From Muribaculaceae bacterium (GTDB lineage Bacteria > Bacteroidota > Bacteroidia > Bacteroidales > Muribaculaceae), in NCBI GenBank assembly GCA_017477555.1, contig JAFUVK010000180.1, forward strand, positions 1 through 48,613: 48,613 bases of DNA. The letters are read 5' to 3'. The notes beneath the pieces are model-generated. The model saw only the letters and a program-made list of their open reading frames with translations, ran no database searches and was not told the DNA's origin. Made by a program: the position numbers and the translations under genes. Positions 1-7,818 of this stretch are shown piece after piece. Every line of letters begins with the position of its first letter. Positions within the stretch are counted from its first letter, which is position 1.

Positions 1-66
1 CAAAATTACAATTTTTTGCCGGTACAGCCGCCATGAGCGGGCGAAAAATCAACCGAACAAATGCAA

Positions 67-91
67 AAAGTGAGCCACTTGGGCTCACTTT
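67..91 (-). terminator. Rho-independent terminator of the PepSY-like gene
   Basis: A perfect 10-bp inverted repeat (AAAGTGAGCC / GGCTCACTTT) with a 5-nt loop lies 35 bp beyond the stop codon of the minus-strand PepSY-like gene. Read on the minus strand the stem is followed by a short T-rich tract, as expected of an intrinsic terminator. Confidence 0.75.
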
Positions 92-125
92 CTGCTATAT
101 AATGTTAAATTGCGACATATAGGCA

Positions 126-557
126 TCAGTGCATGGGCTTGAACTGACTGTCGAACTTAAGTACTGTGCCATCGTCCAGGGTTACTTCATAGTTACCCTT
201 CTTGTCCTTACACATGACCACCACGCGCCCTTTGATGCCCTGTTTTCCCAGATACATCTTGATGCGACCGTCCACCATGCGCTCAGGAATCTGTCCATCG
301 TTGGCATACACTCTGCTCCATTGCCCATGCTTGTCGAAGACAACCTTGACAGTATTATCGAGAACAACTGTATACTCATCCTTGATTTTCTTGGACTCTG
401 TATAAGCTTCTACCACTTGCACATCGGGGAAATAAGACTTAAGATTGCTCAATGCCAGGTGAGGCAATTTCTTCACCTCGACAGGGTTCTTCTCCTCCTG
501 GGCCCACAATGGAGTGGCACACAGCAATAAGGTGGCCACAATGATGATTTTCTTCAT
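126..557 (-). CDS. PepSY-like periplasmic protein (PF11396 type)
   Basis: A 143-aa protein with a signal peptide (MKKIIIVATLLLCATPLWAQ, cleavage after about residue 20). The mature part resembles the Bacteroidota PepSY-like family: an N-terminal helix, then the pattern IKDEYTVVLDNTVKVVFDKHGQW and a second, similar half ending YEVTLDDGTVLKFD, consistent with two small alpha/beta repeats. Members are secreted or periplasmic and have no established enzymatic role; a beta-lactamase-inhibitor-like fold is known for relatives. It follows the ECF sigma gene on the same strand after about 46 bp and may be co-transcribed with it. Function is not assigned beyond the family. Confidence 0.8.
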   Translation of the reverse strand: MKKIIIVATLLLCATPLWAQEEKNPVEVKKLPHLALSNLKSYFPDVQVVEAYTESKKIKDEYTVVLDNTVKVVFDKHGQWSRVYANDGQIPERMVDGRIKMYLGKQGIKGRVVVMCKDKKGNYEVTLDDGTVLKFDSQFKPMH

Positions 558-603
558 GTCATTAAATCATTTGGTGTTAATAAATTTTAACAACTCGACG
601 GTT

Positions 604-1194
604 TTAGACGGTGAGCACGATATTGTGTTCGTCGGCAATGCGCCGCATGTTGAGAATAGCATACCGCATACGTCCCAACGCCGTGTTGATACTGACCTGC
701 GTACGTTCGGCAATCTCCTTGAAACTCATGTTCTTGTAGTATCGCATCAGCAGTACTTCGCGCTGCGACTGCGGCAATGCCTTGATGAGCCGACGTATGT
801 CTCGGTGGATTTGCTGCGTGACCATAGAGTCTTCCACAGTCATGTCGGCAAGTTCCTTGCGATTGAGCACGTTGTACTCGGTGTCGTCGGTCGATTGTAT
901 GCTCACCGCCCTGGTCTGTCTGAAATGGTCGATAATCAGGTTGTGGGCAATACGCGAAATCCATGCCAAGAAGTGTCCGTTCTCGACATACCGACCTTGC
1001 TTGAGTGTGACAATAGCTTTGACGAATGTCTCCTGAAAGATATCGTCGGCAAGCTCATCGTTCTTTACCGAATGGAAAATATAGGAATAGAGTCGGTCTT
1101 TGTGACGCTCAATCAGAGTATCGAAAGCCTCGTTTACTCCATCGACATATAAAGCGACCAACTGATCATCGCTTTTGTCCTGATACATTCTCAT
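604..1194 (-). CDS. RNA polymerase ECF-type sigma-70 factor
   Basis: A 196-aa sigma factor with the two-domain ECF layout. Region 2 covers roughly residues 20-95 (DQLVALYVDGVNEAFDTLI, then DELADDIFQETFVKAI, the core-binding and -10 recognition part). Region 4 covers about 125-185 (LPQSQREVLLMRYYKNMSF, then EIAERTQVSINTALGRMRYA, the -35-binding helix-turn-helix). The start is the ATG one codon inside a GTG-initiated frame; a further ATG two codons on is also possible. No anti-sigma factor gene is adjacent, so it may be controlled transcriptionally or by an anti-sigma factor elsewhere. Its neighbours are envelope-type small proteins, which suggests but does not prove an envelope-stress regulon. 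Confidence 0.93.
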   Translation of the reverse strand: MRMYQDKSDDQLVALYVDGVNEAFDTLIERHKDRLYSYIFHSVKNDELADDIFQETFVKAIVTLKQGRYVENGHFLAWISRIAHNLIIDHFRQTRAVSIQSTDDTEYNVLNRKELADMTVEDSMVTQQIHRDIRRLIKALPQSQREVLLMRYYKNMSFKEIAERTQVSINTALGRMRYAILNMRRIADEHNIVLTV

Positions 1195-1293
1195 CACATT
1201 CTTATTTTATAGTTTCTAATGAGTAATGTTTCGTCGATAGGCAGTTTTGCTTTAGTTAATAATCAAAGTTTATTTTGCTAGGAAAAGTGCTGG

Positions 1294-1324
1294 CAAATTT
1301 ACAAATAAAATTTTACAACACAAG
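1294..1324 (-). promoter_or_regulatory. Predicted Bacteroidota promoter for the ECF sigma gene
   Basis: On the minus strand CTTG is followed after 19 bp by TAAATTTG, matching the Bacteroidota consensus (TTTG, 19-21 bp, TAnnTTTG). It leaves a leader of about 90 nt before the sigma-factor ATG. The surrounding 213-bp gap holds no other recognisable feature. Confidence 0.6.
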
Positions 1325-1407
1325 AAAAATCAGAAAAAAAATGTCACTTTTGTTGATTTTTTGATGTTTTGTGTTATTAGTAGCCGTTATTCCAAGCAGC
1401 CGTGGTT

Positions 1408-1704
1408 TCACCTAGTACGGCGCCGAGCCTTGACCAGGAGCTGAGCAACCTTCCAGCCCAGAAACACATAGTCGGCAGCCTTGAGGCGGCCTATGGTCTT
1501 GTTGCTGAACATGAGTCCACGCAGACCATTGTCGCTGACCCGCGTGCGCATGCCGTCAATGACGGTGTTGATTCTTACCTTTCCCACCTCGCGCCGCAGC
1601 AGTGCCTTGGCTCTGAGCATGCGCAACTGCTCTAGTGTGAATCCATTCCACTGGCTATCGCCCACGGGCTGGGTGCTGTTGGCATCTTGTTGCATATCAG
1701 TCAT
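1408..1704 (-). CDS. Conserved hypothetical 98-aa protein in YtxH/holin-like cluster
   Basis: A 98-aa basic, soluble protein that I do not recognise as a named domain. It has a polar N-terminus (MTDMQQDANSTQPVGDSQ), a helical middle rich in Arg/Lys (LEQLRMLRAKALLRREVGKV) and a basic C-terminal tail (LLVKARRRTR). Its ATG overlaps the stop codon of the holin-like gene by 4 nt, so the two are almost certainly translationally coupled. A membrane-associated partner of that protein is a reasonable inference from this coupling and from the hydrophobic segment YVFLGWKVAQLLV near its end. No catalytic motif is visible. Confidence 0.7.
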   Translation of the reverse strand: MTDMQQDANSTQPVGDSQWNGFTLEQLRMLRAKALLRREVGKVRINTVIDGMRTRVSDNGLRGLMFSNKTIGRLKAADYVFLGWKVAQLLVKARRRTR

Positions 1705-2048
1705 TGGTCATCGTTAGGGTTAAGGAAAAGTTTAGTAATGAATCGTGTGATGGGGTCGACGATGAGCTGCTGTCGCAGTGCGGCAACCACAGCAATCATT
1801 ATCAGCAGCACAAGCACAACAATGAGGTTGGCTCCCCACAGTCCCACCCACTGTTCGAGCACATGAACGACAGTGGACACCAAGAAGAACAGTGCGAACG
1901 CTCCGATGACGGCCACGACTGCCACAAAAGCAATGGCCGACAGCAGAACTGACATCTTTTCTACAGCGGTAAGCTTACCATACCTTATTTCGAGGCCCAG
2001 ATACTCCCTGCCCTCGTCGATGAGTTTCTTGTAATCCGGTTCGTCCAT
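1701..2048 (-). CDS. Phage-holin-superfamily-like (YqjE/Holin-X type) membrane protein
   Basis: A 115-aa protein with a cytoplasmic N-terminus (MDEPDYKKLIDEGREYLGLE), two strong transmembrane helices (about residues 34-60, VLLSAIAFVAVVAVIGAFALF, and 72-93, ANLIVVLVLLIMIAVVAAL) and a charged tail. This matches the chromosomal holin-superfamily-III/YqjE-like proteins found beside YtxH genes, not a lytic phage holin; no phage genes are nearby. The ATG start gives the typical N-terminus; a GTG seven codons upstream is less likely. The gene is the third of a minus-strand run YtxH-YtxH-holin-like-98 aa and probably shares one transcript with them. Confidence 0.8.
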   Translation of the reverse strand: MDEPDYKKLIDEGREYLGLEIRYGKLTAVEKMSVLLSAIAFVAVVAVIGAFALFFLVSTVVHVLEQWVGLWGANLIVVLVLLIMIAVVAALRQQLIVDPITRFITKLFLNPNDDQ

Positions 2049-2135
2049 GAGTTTGATTGATAAGGACACCGCCCCACCCCGTTACATGGCACGGGGTGTG
2101 GGGTGTCGGGGTGTCGTTCTCGCCTTGTGGCGACG

Positions 2136-2336
2136 TTATTCCTCGATTTGCGCACTGATTTGCTTGACGAGCTGCTCGACCTCGTCGTCACTGAAATCGA
2201 TGCCCTTCTTTTTGAGCAGCTCCTTGATGCGCGAACGCAGGTCAGCGCCCTTCTCGGGAGCGAAGAGCACGGCTGCCGTGCAGCCCACCACTGCCCCACC
2301 GAGGAAAGCGTAGAGAATGCCTAAAGCTTTGTTCAT
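2136..2336 (-). CDS. YtxH domain protein (second copy)
   Basis: A 66-aa protein of the YtxH family (PF12732). A glycine-rich transmembrane segment (residues 5-24, LGILYAFLGGAVVGCTAAVL) is followed by the hallmark LFAPEKGADLRSRIKELL and an acidic amphipathic tail. Family members are small membrane-anchored proteins linked to general stress in Firmicutes; the molecular role is unknown. It is a paralogue of the adjacent upstream gene: both have a GG-rich helix, FAPEKG, and a KKGI/EKGI turn. The two genes are 34 bp apart. Confidence 0.85.
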   Translation of the reverse strand: MNKALGILYAFLGGAVVGCTAAVLFAPEKGADLRSRIKELLKKKGIDFSDDEVEQLVKQISAQIEE

Positions 2337-2370
2337 AGTTTTGTGTCGTTAAGTGTTGTTGATGAGTGTG

Positions 2371-2568
2371 TTAATCCTTAATCTCGCCAGCAATCTCGTC
2401 AGCAAGTTCTTCCATCTTGTCTTTCTTGAGCGTGATGCCTTTCTCTCGCAGGATGTCAACAATCTTGTTGCGCGTTTGCTCGCCCTTCTCGGGTGCGAAG
2501 AGCAGTCCAACGGCAGCGCCGGCTATGGCGCCACCCACTACAGCCAGAATAATGTTAAGCGGTTTCAT
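2371..2568 (-). CDS. YtxH domain protein (first copy)
   Basis: A 65-aa YtxH-family protein: N-terminal transmembrane helix (LNIILAVVGGAIAGAAVGLLF, residues 4-24 approximately) leading directly into FAPEKGEQTRNKIVDILREKG and an acidic C-terminal helix. It is the first gene of the minus-strand cluster and is preceded by a very AT-rich leader made of short TAATATT-type words. The tandem pair looks like a local duplication. Stress association is family knowledge only; nothing in the window shows what induces it. Confidence 0.85.
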   Translation of the reverse strand: MKPLNIILAVVGGAIAGAAVGLLFAPEKGEQTRNKIVDILREKGITLKKDKMEELADEIAGEIKD

Positions 2569-2950
2569 AATTAATTTATTATTTACTATTTAATATTTAA
2601 TATTAATAATGAGTGAACCTGCGCGGAGCGCGTTCTACCAACGTATAAAGCAAAAATGGTGCCAACGCATGCATTCGTACCAGAAGCGAGAAGCAAGACA
2701 CCAATAAGACTTCAGTTTTTTGCCCTTAGTCGTGGCGAGCTCTGCCAGGCAGTCAATGTGCATTGCGCATGATGGCTACAGCTCGATTCTTGTCTCTCGA
2801 TTCTTGTCTCCGAAAAGTGGTGTAAAGGTATACCTTTTTTTTGGTTCTGACAAATCTTTTGCCAAAAAAATGTCTTTTATGACAATTTGGCCAGTTTGGT
2901 CGTGTGCCGAAAAAGTAGTAATTTTGCAGTCTCATTACAGCCTACACTAT
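2569..2950. other. 382-bp divergent intergenic region (YtxH cluster / uvrA)
   Basis: This gap separates two divergent transcripts. The left end is an AT-rich leader of repeated TTTAATATT words upstream of the YtxH cluster. The right end holds the uvrA promoter. The open frame running leftward from uvrA has no alignable uvrA sequence in this part, so I treat it as non-coding. No RNA gene is evident. Confidence 0.6.
2895..2926 (+). promoter_or_regulatory. Predicted Bacteroidota promoter for uvrA
   Basis: TTTG at 2895-2898 and TAATTTTG at 2919-2926, separated by 20 bp, match the Bacteroidota housekeeping consensus very well. It places transcription start roughly 20 nt before the uvrA ATG at 2951 and supports that start over the longer open frame. 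Confidence 0.7.
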
Positions 2951-5716
2951 ATGTCAAGAAGCGATATCATCATCAAGGGCGCACGGGTCAATAACCTGAA
3001 GAACATCGATGTGACCATACCGCGTGGCAGTCTTGTGGTCATCACAGGAATGTCGGGGTCGGGCAAGTCGTCGCTGTCGTTCGACACACATTATGCCGAG
3101 GGTCAGCGCCGCTATGTCGAGTCGCTATCGTCTTATGCCCGCCAGTTCTTAGGCCGTATGTCCAAACCCGAATGCGACTTTATCCGCGGTCTGCCGCCTG
3201 CCATTGCCATAGAGCAGAAGGTGAACACGCGCAACTCGCGCAGCACGGTGGGCACCTCGACCGAGATTTACGACTACTTGCGGTTGTTATTCTCGCGCAT
3301 CGGTCGCACCTATTCGCCAGTGAGCGGCATGCAGGTCAAGAAGCACACCGCCAACGATGTCGTCTCCACCATTAACCGATATCCCGATGGCACACGCTTT
3401 GCGCTAGTGGCTCCTATCATCGTACCCGATGGCCGCGACCTGGCATCGCAACTGTCCATCCTGGCCAAGGGGGGCTACTCACGCCTCGAGCAGCACGGCC
3501 AGTTTCTGCCTATAGCCGATGCCGACCCTACCCAGAACAACTACCGACTGCTGGTCGATCGAATGAGCGTGACGCACGACAAGGCCGATGAGATGCGTCT
3601 GCTCGACTCGTTGCAGACGGCCTTCTACGAGGGCCACGACCAGTGCGTGCTGCTGGTGTGGGATGGCGATGGTCAGCTGCACGAGCACGCTTTCAGCAAG
3701 CGCTTTGAGGCCGATGGCATCACCTTTGCCGAGCCCACCGACCTGATGTTCAACTTCAACAACCCCATCGGGGCTTGCCCCACGTGCGAGGGCTTTGGCC
3801 GCGTGGTGGGTGTGGACGAGAGTTTGGTGGTGCCCGACAAGTCGCTGTCGGTGTATGACGATGCCGTGGTGTGCTGGCGCGGGCAGGCAATGAGCGAGTG
3901 GAAGCGAGAGTTTATTCATGTTGCCACGCGCCATGACTTTCCCATCCATCGCCCCTACTTCGAGCTGACCCATGAACAACTCGACCTGTTGTGGCACGGC
4001 AACAGCGAGTTTCCAGGCATCGACGGCTTCTTCGAGTATGTCAAGAGTAACTCCTACAAGATACAGTATCGCGTGATGATGGCACGCTATCGTGGCAAGA
4101 CGGTGTGCCCCACCTGCCATGGGTCACGTCTCAAGCCCGAGGCATCCTATGTGCGTGTGTGTGGCAAGACCATCAGTGAGCTGGTATCGATGCCAGTGAG
4201 CGATTTAGCGCAGTGGTTCGGGCAAATCAAGCTCGACGAGCATGACGAGATGGTGGCCCAGCGCCTACTGGCCGAGGTCAATAGCCGGCTGTCGTTTCTG
4301 CTCGACGTGGGCCTTGGCTACCTGACCCTCGACAGGTTGTCGTCATCGCTGTCGGGTGGCGAGAGCCAGCGCATCAACTTGGCCACATCGCTGGGAAGCT
4401 CGCTGGTGGGATCAATCTACATTCTGGATGAGCCTAGCATTGGCCTTCACTCGCGCGACACCGACCGACTGGTACAGGTGTTGCTCAAGCTCAAGACACT
4501 GGGAAACACAGTGGTCGTGGTCGAGCACGACGAGGACATAATGCGCAGTGCCGACTATATCATCGACATCGGCCCCGAGGCTGGCCGCCTGGGTGGCGAG
4601 GTGGTGTATCAGGGACCCTTCGACCGCCTGGCCGAGGCCACACGCAGCTACACAGCACGCTATCTGACAGGCGCACTCAGTATCCCCATACCCAAGCATC
4701 GTCGCAAGTCCAACAACTATATCAAGGTTTGTGGTGCCGCCGCCAACAACCTGCGCGCCATCGATGTCGCATTCCCACTGGGGGTAATGACTGTGGTGAC
4801 TGGAGTGAGCGGCAGCGGCAAGAGCACGCTGGTTACCGACATCCTTTATCGCTCGCTGGCACGACACCTCGACATCAGTGCCGAGGCACCCGGGTCGCAC
4901 TCGCGACTTGAGGGCGAACTCGACCGTATCGGTCATGTCGAGCTTGTGGATCAGAACCCTATCGGCAAGTCAACACGCAGCAATCCCGCCACCTACCTAA
5001 AAGCATTCGATGAGATACGCCACATCTTCAGCGAGCAGCAACTGAGCAAACAGATGGGATATGGACCGGGGTTCTTCTCGTTTAACTCACCCGGAGGACG
5101 CTGTGAAGAGTGCAAGGGCGAGGGCACCATCACCATCGAGATGCAGTTCATGGCCGACATTACCCTACCCTGCGAGGCATGTCATGGCAAACGATTCAGT
5201 CGCAATGCCCTGGACGTGGTCTACCACGACAAGACCATCTGCGACGTGCTCGACATGACGGTCAACCAAGCCGTTGAGTTCTTCACATCGACAGGCGACA
5301 ACAAGGTGGTGCGTCGGCTCAAACCCCTGCAAGACGTGGGTCTAGGCTACATCAAGCTGGGGCAGTCATCAAGCACGTTGTCGGGTGGCGAGAACCAACG
5401 AGTGAAACTCGCCTACTACCTGAGCACCGAGAAGCAGACCCCTACCCTATTTATCTTCGACGAGCCAACCACCGGTCTGCACTTCCACGACATCAACACC
5501 CTACTCAAGGCATTCAACCAGCTGATTGACCGTGGCCACACCATTGTCATCATCGAACACAACATGGACGTGATCAAATGCGCCGACCACATCATCGACC
5601 TCGGACCTGAGGGCGGTGCCAGCGGCGGCCAGGTTGTCGCCACCGGCACCCCCGAACAGGTAGCCCAATGTAGCGAGAGCTATACCGGTCACTTCCTGAA
5701 AGCCAAGCTGGCATAA
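2951..5716 (+). CDS. uvrA: UvrA-family excinuclease ABC ATPase (variant with half of zinc site 1)
   Basis: A 921-aa DNA-damage recognition ATPase of nucleotide excision repair. Two ABC modules are complete: Walker [12 protein letters not shown] (about 31-41) and [11 protein letters not shown], signatures LSGGESQR and LSGGENQR, Walker [12 protein letters not shown] and [11 protein letters not shown]. The C-terminal zinc site is intact (CEECKGEG then CEACHGKR), as is [12 protein letters not shown]. In the first zinc region only CPTCEGFG is present; the preceding CxxC of E. coli UvrA is absent. That, together with [20 protein letters not shown], points to a divergent Bacteroidota UvrA paralogue; whether it pairs with UvrB is uncertain. 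The ATG at 2951 begins the conserved [18 protein letters not shown]. The gene ends at a strong hairpin. Confidence 0.93.
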   Translation: MSRSDIIIKGARVNNLKNIDVTIPRGSLVVITGMSGSGKSSLSFDTHYAEGQRRYVESLSSYARQFLGRMSKPECDFIRGLPPAIAIEQKVNTRNSRSTVGTSTEIYDYLRLLFSRIGRTYSPVSGMQVKKHTANDVVSTINRYPDGTRFALVAPIIVPDGRDLASQLSILAKGGYSRLEQHGQFLPIADADPTQNNYRLLVDRMSVTHDKADEMRLLDSLQTAFYEGHDQCVLLVWDGDGQLHEHAFSKRFEADGITFAEPTDLMFNFNNPIGACPTCEGFGRVVGVDESLVVPDKSLSVYDDAVVCWRGQAMSEWKREFIHVATRHDFPIHRPYFELTHEQLDLLWHGNSEFPGIDGFFEYVKSNSYKIQYRVMMARYRGKTVCPTCHGSRLKPEASYVRVCGKTISELVSMPVSDLAQWFGQIKLDEHDEMVAQRLLAEVNSRLSFLLDVGLGYLTLDRLSSSLSGGESQRINLATSLGSSLVGSIYILDEPSIGLHSRDTDRLVQVLLKLKTLGNTVVVVEHDEDIMRSADYIIDIGPEAGRLGGEVVYQGPFDRLAEATRSYTARYLTGALSIPIPKHRRKSNNYIKVCGAAANNLRAIDVAFPLGVMTVVTGVSGSGKSTLVTDILYRSLARHLDISAEAPGSHSRLEGELDRIGHVELVDQNPIGKSTRSNPATYLKAFDEIRHIFSEQQLSKQMGYGPGFFSFNSPGGRCEECKGEGTITIEMQFMADITLPCEACHGKRFSRNALDVVYHDKTICDVLDMTVNQAVEFFTSTGDNKVVRRLKPLQDVGLGYIKLGQSSSTLSGGENQRVKLAYYLSTEKQTPTLFIFDEPTTGLHFHDINTLLKAFNQLIDRGHTIVIIEHNMDVIKCADHIIDLGPEGGASGGQVVATGTPEQVAQCSESYTGHFLKAKLA

Positions 5717-5726
5717 ACAGCAACAA

Positions 5727-5772
5727 AATAGCGAGCAAGCGGTGGACACTGGCCTATCGCTTGCTCGCTATT
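5727..5772. terminator. Bidirectional terminator between uvrA and the DUF4293 gene
   Basis: A perfect 15-bp inverted repeat (AATAGCGAGCAAGCG and its complement) with a 16-nt loop sits between two convergent genes, 10 bp after uvrA and 21 bp from the DUF4293 stop codon. It can act for both. Confidence 0.8.
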
Positions 5773-5793
5773 CAATAAATTGTAACCTGATTA

Positions 5794-6231
5794 TCAGCGG
5801 ATTCGCTCGCTGTCGCTGAGCAACTTGCGGTCGGCCTTGATACGACCACTTGCCCACATGGTGAAAAACAGTGCCACAAAGGGCAGAGCCACCCAGGGGG
5901 TAAGCACAGCTATGGCTTGTCCACGTTGCATGAGCCACATCACGGCAATAGTCATTATCAGCGCCACAGTAAGCAAGATGTTTACCTTGCACAGTCGCTG
6001 CTGCAGCTTGAGGTCACGGTACTTGAAGATGGTGACCAGCAACATGACCACAATGAGGCAGTCAAGAGTGAGCAACAGATAACTGCACACTCCATTCTCG
6101 CCGCAACCTAGGGCACTGAGCGATATGTTGCCGTCATCGGCGATTAGCCCCATGACGGGCATAAATGTGAACACAGCCATAGCAATGGCCGCCAAAAACA
6201 GGAAAACGCTTTGCCAACGTTGTAGAACCAT
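5794..6231 (-). CDS. DUF4293 family membrane protein
   Basis: A 145-aa Bacteroidota-specific integral membrane protein. Four hydrophobic helices can be seen (about residues 7-28, 50-68, 82-101 and 109-127). The N-terminal MVLQRWQSVFLFLAAI and the C-terminal basic tail RKLLSDSERIR are characteristic of DUF4293 (PF14126). The function is unknown. Its leader contains four 18-bp repeats ending 8 bp upstream of the ATG, and a mirrored promoter element lies further upstream. Confidence 0.85.
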   Translation of the reverse strand: MVLQRWQSVFLFLAAIAMAVFTFMPVMGLIADDGNISLSALGCGENGVCSYLLLTLDCLIVVMLLVTIFKYRDLKLQQRLCKVNILLTVALIMTIAVMWLMQRGQAIAVLTPWVALPFVALFFTMWASGRIKADRKLLSDSERIR

Positions 6232-6238
6232 AATTTAA

Positions 6239-6309
6239 GTAGTTAAAGGGAGTTAAGTAGTTAAAGGAAGTTATGTAGTTTAGGGAGTTAAGTAGTTAAA
6301 GGGAGTTAA
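6239..6309. repeat. Four 18-bp direct repeats in the DUF4293 leader
   Basis: The unit AGTAGTTAAAGGGAGTTA occurs at 6239, 6257 and 6292, with a shortened variant at 6275. A related 9-bp repeat lies in the cinA leader. Both arrays are immediately upstream of start codons on the minus strand. Confidence 0.85.
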
Positions 6310-6358
6310 GACATAGGCTTTTGCCCACTCCTTGTCGACATTGTTGCCGCAAAGATGA

Positions 6359-6390
6359 TGCAAAGGTAGTGATTTTTTTGTACCTTTGCA
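6359..6390. promoter_or_regulatory. Mirrored TACCTTTG elements, predicted divergent promoters
   Basis: TGCAAAGGTA (6359-6368) and TACCTTTGCA (6381-6390) form a perfect inverted repeat with a 12-nt spacer. Each arm is a strong Bacteroidota -7 element (TAnnTTTG) facing outward: one toward the DUF4293 gene, one toward prfA. Neither has a convincing TTTG at the ideal distance. A regulator binding the dyad is the alternative. Confidence 0.55.
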
Positions 6391-6405
6391 CAAAATTTCT
6401 TGAAA

Positions 6406-6659
6406 ATTAGTGCAAGTTGAGCGCAATGATGCTTGCATCAATTGCCGAGACGCAGCCTAATTTATCTAAAATTAGTGCAAGTTGAGCGCAATGATGCTTG
6501 CATCAATTGCCGAGACGCAGCCTAATTTATCTAAAATTAGTGCAAGTTGAGCGCAATGATGCTTGCGTCAATTGCCGAGACGCAGCCTAATTTATCTATA
6601 ATTAGTGCGTGTTGAGCGCAATGATGCTTGCATCAATTGCCGAGACGCAGCCTATCTAA
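6406..6659. repeat. Four tandem copies of a 65-bp hairpin-bearing repeat
   Basis: Copies start at 6406, 6471, 6536 and 6601, exactly 65 bp apart and nearly identical. Each holds a stem TGATG-CTTG-CATCA, flanked by TTGAGCGCAA and GCCGAGACGCAGCC. Copy 3 has one change in the stem that keeps a G-U pair; copy 4 has CGTG for CAAG and a shortened end. A related single copy is at 30956-31020 in the opposite orientation. Confidence 0.9.
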
Positions 6660-6675
6660 AATAAGACTGATTTTT

Positions 6676-7785
6676 ATGGCCGATTCACCCTTATTGCAGC
6701 GTTTGGAGGGACTGGATGCACGGTTCGATGAGATTGGTACGCTCATCACCGACCCCAGCGTGATAGCCGACCAACGCCGCTATGTCAAACTGACCAAAGA
6801 ATACAAGAGCCTGGAGACCTTGCTGCAGGCCGCTAATCACTACCGAAAATTGCTCACCGACATCGAGCAGGCTAAGGAATTGCTGGCCATCGAGAGCGAC
6901 GAGGAACTGCGGGCCATGGCCCGCGAGGAGATTGACCAGAACACCGCCGAACTGCCCAAGATGGAAGAGCACATCAAGCTGCTGCTCATCCCCGAGGATC
7001 CCGAGGACAGCAAGAACGTGGTGCTAGAGATTCGTGGCGGCACGGGAGGCGACGAGGCCGCCCTGTTTGCCGGCGACCTGGCACGAATGTACACCCGTTA
7101 TTGCGAGCGCAAGGGTTGGGGCGTGCAGGTGTCCAGCTACAGCGAGGGTGCCGCAGGCGGCTACAAGGAGATTATCTTCAGCATCACAGGCGACAATGTC
7201 TACGGCACGCTGAAGTATGAGTCGGGCGTGCACCGGGTGCAACGCGTGCCGGTGACCGAAACACAGGGGCGTGTGCACACTTCGGCAGCCAGTGTGGCAG
7301 TGTTGCCTGAGGCCGAGCCCTTCGATGTACACATCAACGAGGGCGAAATACGTTGGGACTACTTCCGCAGCAGTGGCGCTGGCGGACAGAATGTGAACAA
7401 GGTGAACTCGGGTGTGCGCCTGCGTTACATGTGGACCAACCCTGTGACTAACGAGCAGCAAGAAATCCTCATCGAGTGCACCGAGACGCGCGACCAACCC
7501 AAGAACAAGGAGCGCGCACTGGCTCGCTTGCGCACATTTATTTACGACCACGAGCATCAGAAGTATATGGACGATATCGCTAGCCGCCGCAAGACCCTTG
7601 TCTCTACAGGCGACCGTTCGGCCAAAATCCGCACCTATAATTTTCCACAGGGACGCATCACCGACCATCGCATCGGCTACACCATCTACAACCTGCCGGC
7701 ATTTATGGATGGCGACATCCAGGACTGCATCGACCACCTCATTGTGGCCGAGAATGCCGAGAAGCTCAAGGAAGCAGCCCTCTAA
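6676..7785 (+). CDS. prfA: Peptide chain release factor 1
   Basis: A 369-aa class I release factor that ends translation at UAA and UAG. The GGQ motif that enters the peptidyl-transferase centre is at residues 236-238 (SSGAGGQNVNK). The codon-recognition tripeptide is PVT at 192-194 (RVPVTETQGRVHTSAA), the PxT form of RF1, not the SPF of RF2. The start is the ATG before ADSPLLQRLEGLDARF; the longer frame extends into the 65-bp repeats. pyrF follows after 33 bp on the same strand, so the two are probably co-transcribed. Confidence 0.97.
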   Translation: MADSPLLQRLEGLDARFDEIGTLITDPSVIADQRRYVKLTKEYKSLETLLQAANHYRKLLTDIEQAKELLAIESDEELRAMAREEIDQNTAELPKMEEHIKLLLIPEDPEDSKNVVLEIRGGTGGDEAALFAGDLARMYTRYCERKGWGVQVSSYSEGAAGGYKEIIFSITGDNVYGTLKYESGVHRVQRVPVTETQGRVHTSAASVAVLPEAEPFDVHINEGEIRWDYFRSSGAGGQNVNKVNSGVRLRYMWTNPVTNEQQEILIECTETRDQPKNKERALARLRTFIYDHEHQKYMDDIASRRKTLVSTGDRSAKIRTYNFPQGRITDHRIGYTIYNLPAFMDGDIQDCIDHLIVAENAEKLKEAAL

Positions 7786-7818
7786 TAGTTGATAGTTGAT
7801 AATTGATAATTAAATAAT

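Larger units (their letters stand above)
6232..6675. other. 444-bp divergent region with repeats and mirrored promoters
   Basis: Non-coding gap between the DUF4293 gene and prfA. From left to right it holds an 18-bp direct-repeat leader, a palindromic pair of TACCTTTG elements, and four tandem copies of a 65-bp unit that make up most of the prfA upstream region. The separate entries describe each part. Confidence 0.8.

Noticed and set aside
1701-2048. Prophage remnant (holin)
   Set aside because: The holin-like protein is the chromosomal type found next to YtxH genes; no phage structural or lysis genes are near.
2720-2950. N-terminal extension of UvrA
   Set aside because: A consensus promoter lies inside it and UvrA homology begins at the ATG at 2951.
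6406-6659. Possible CRISPR array
   Set aside because: The four 65-bp units are contiguous with no unique spacers and no cas genes are present.
7024-7737. 237-aa open frame on the minus strand
   Set aside because: Antisense to prfA with no recognisable motifs.
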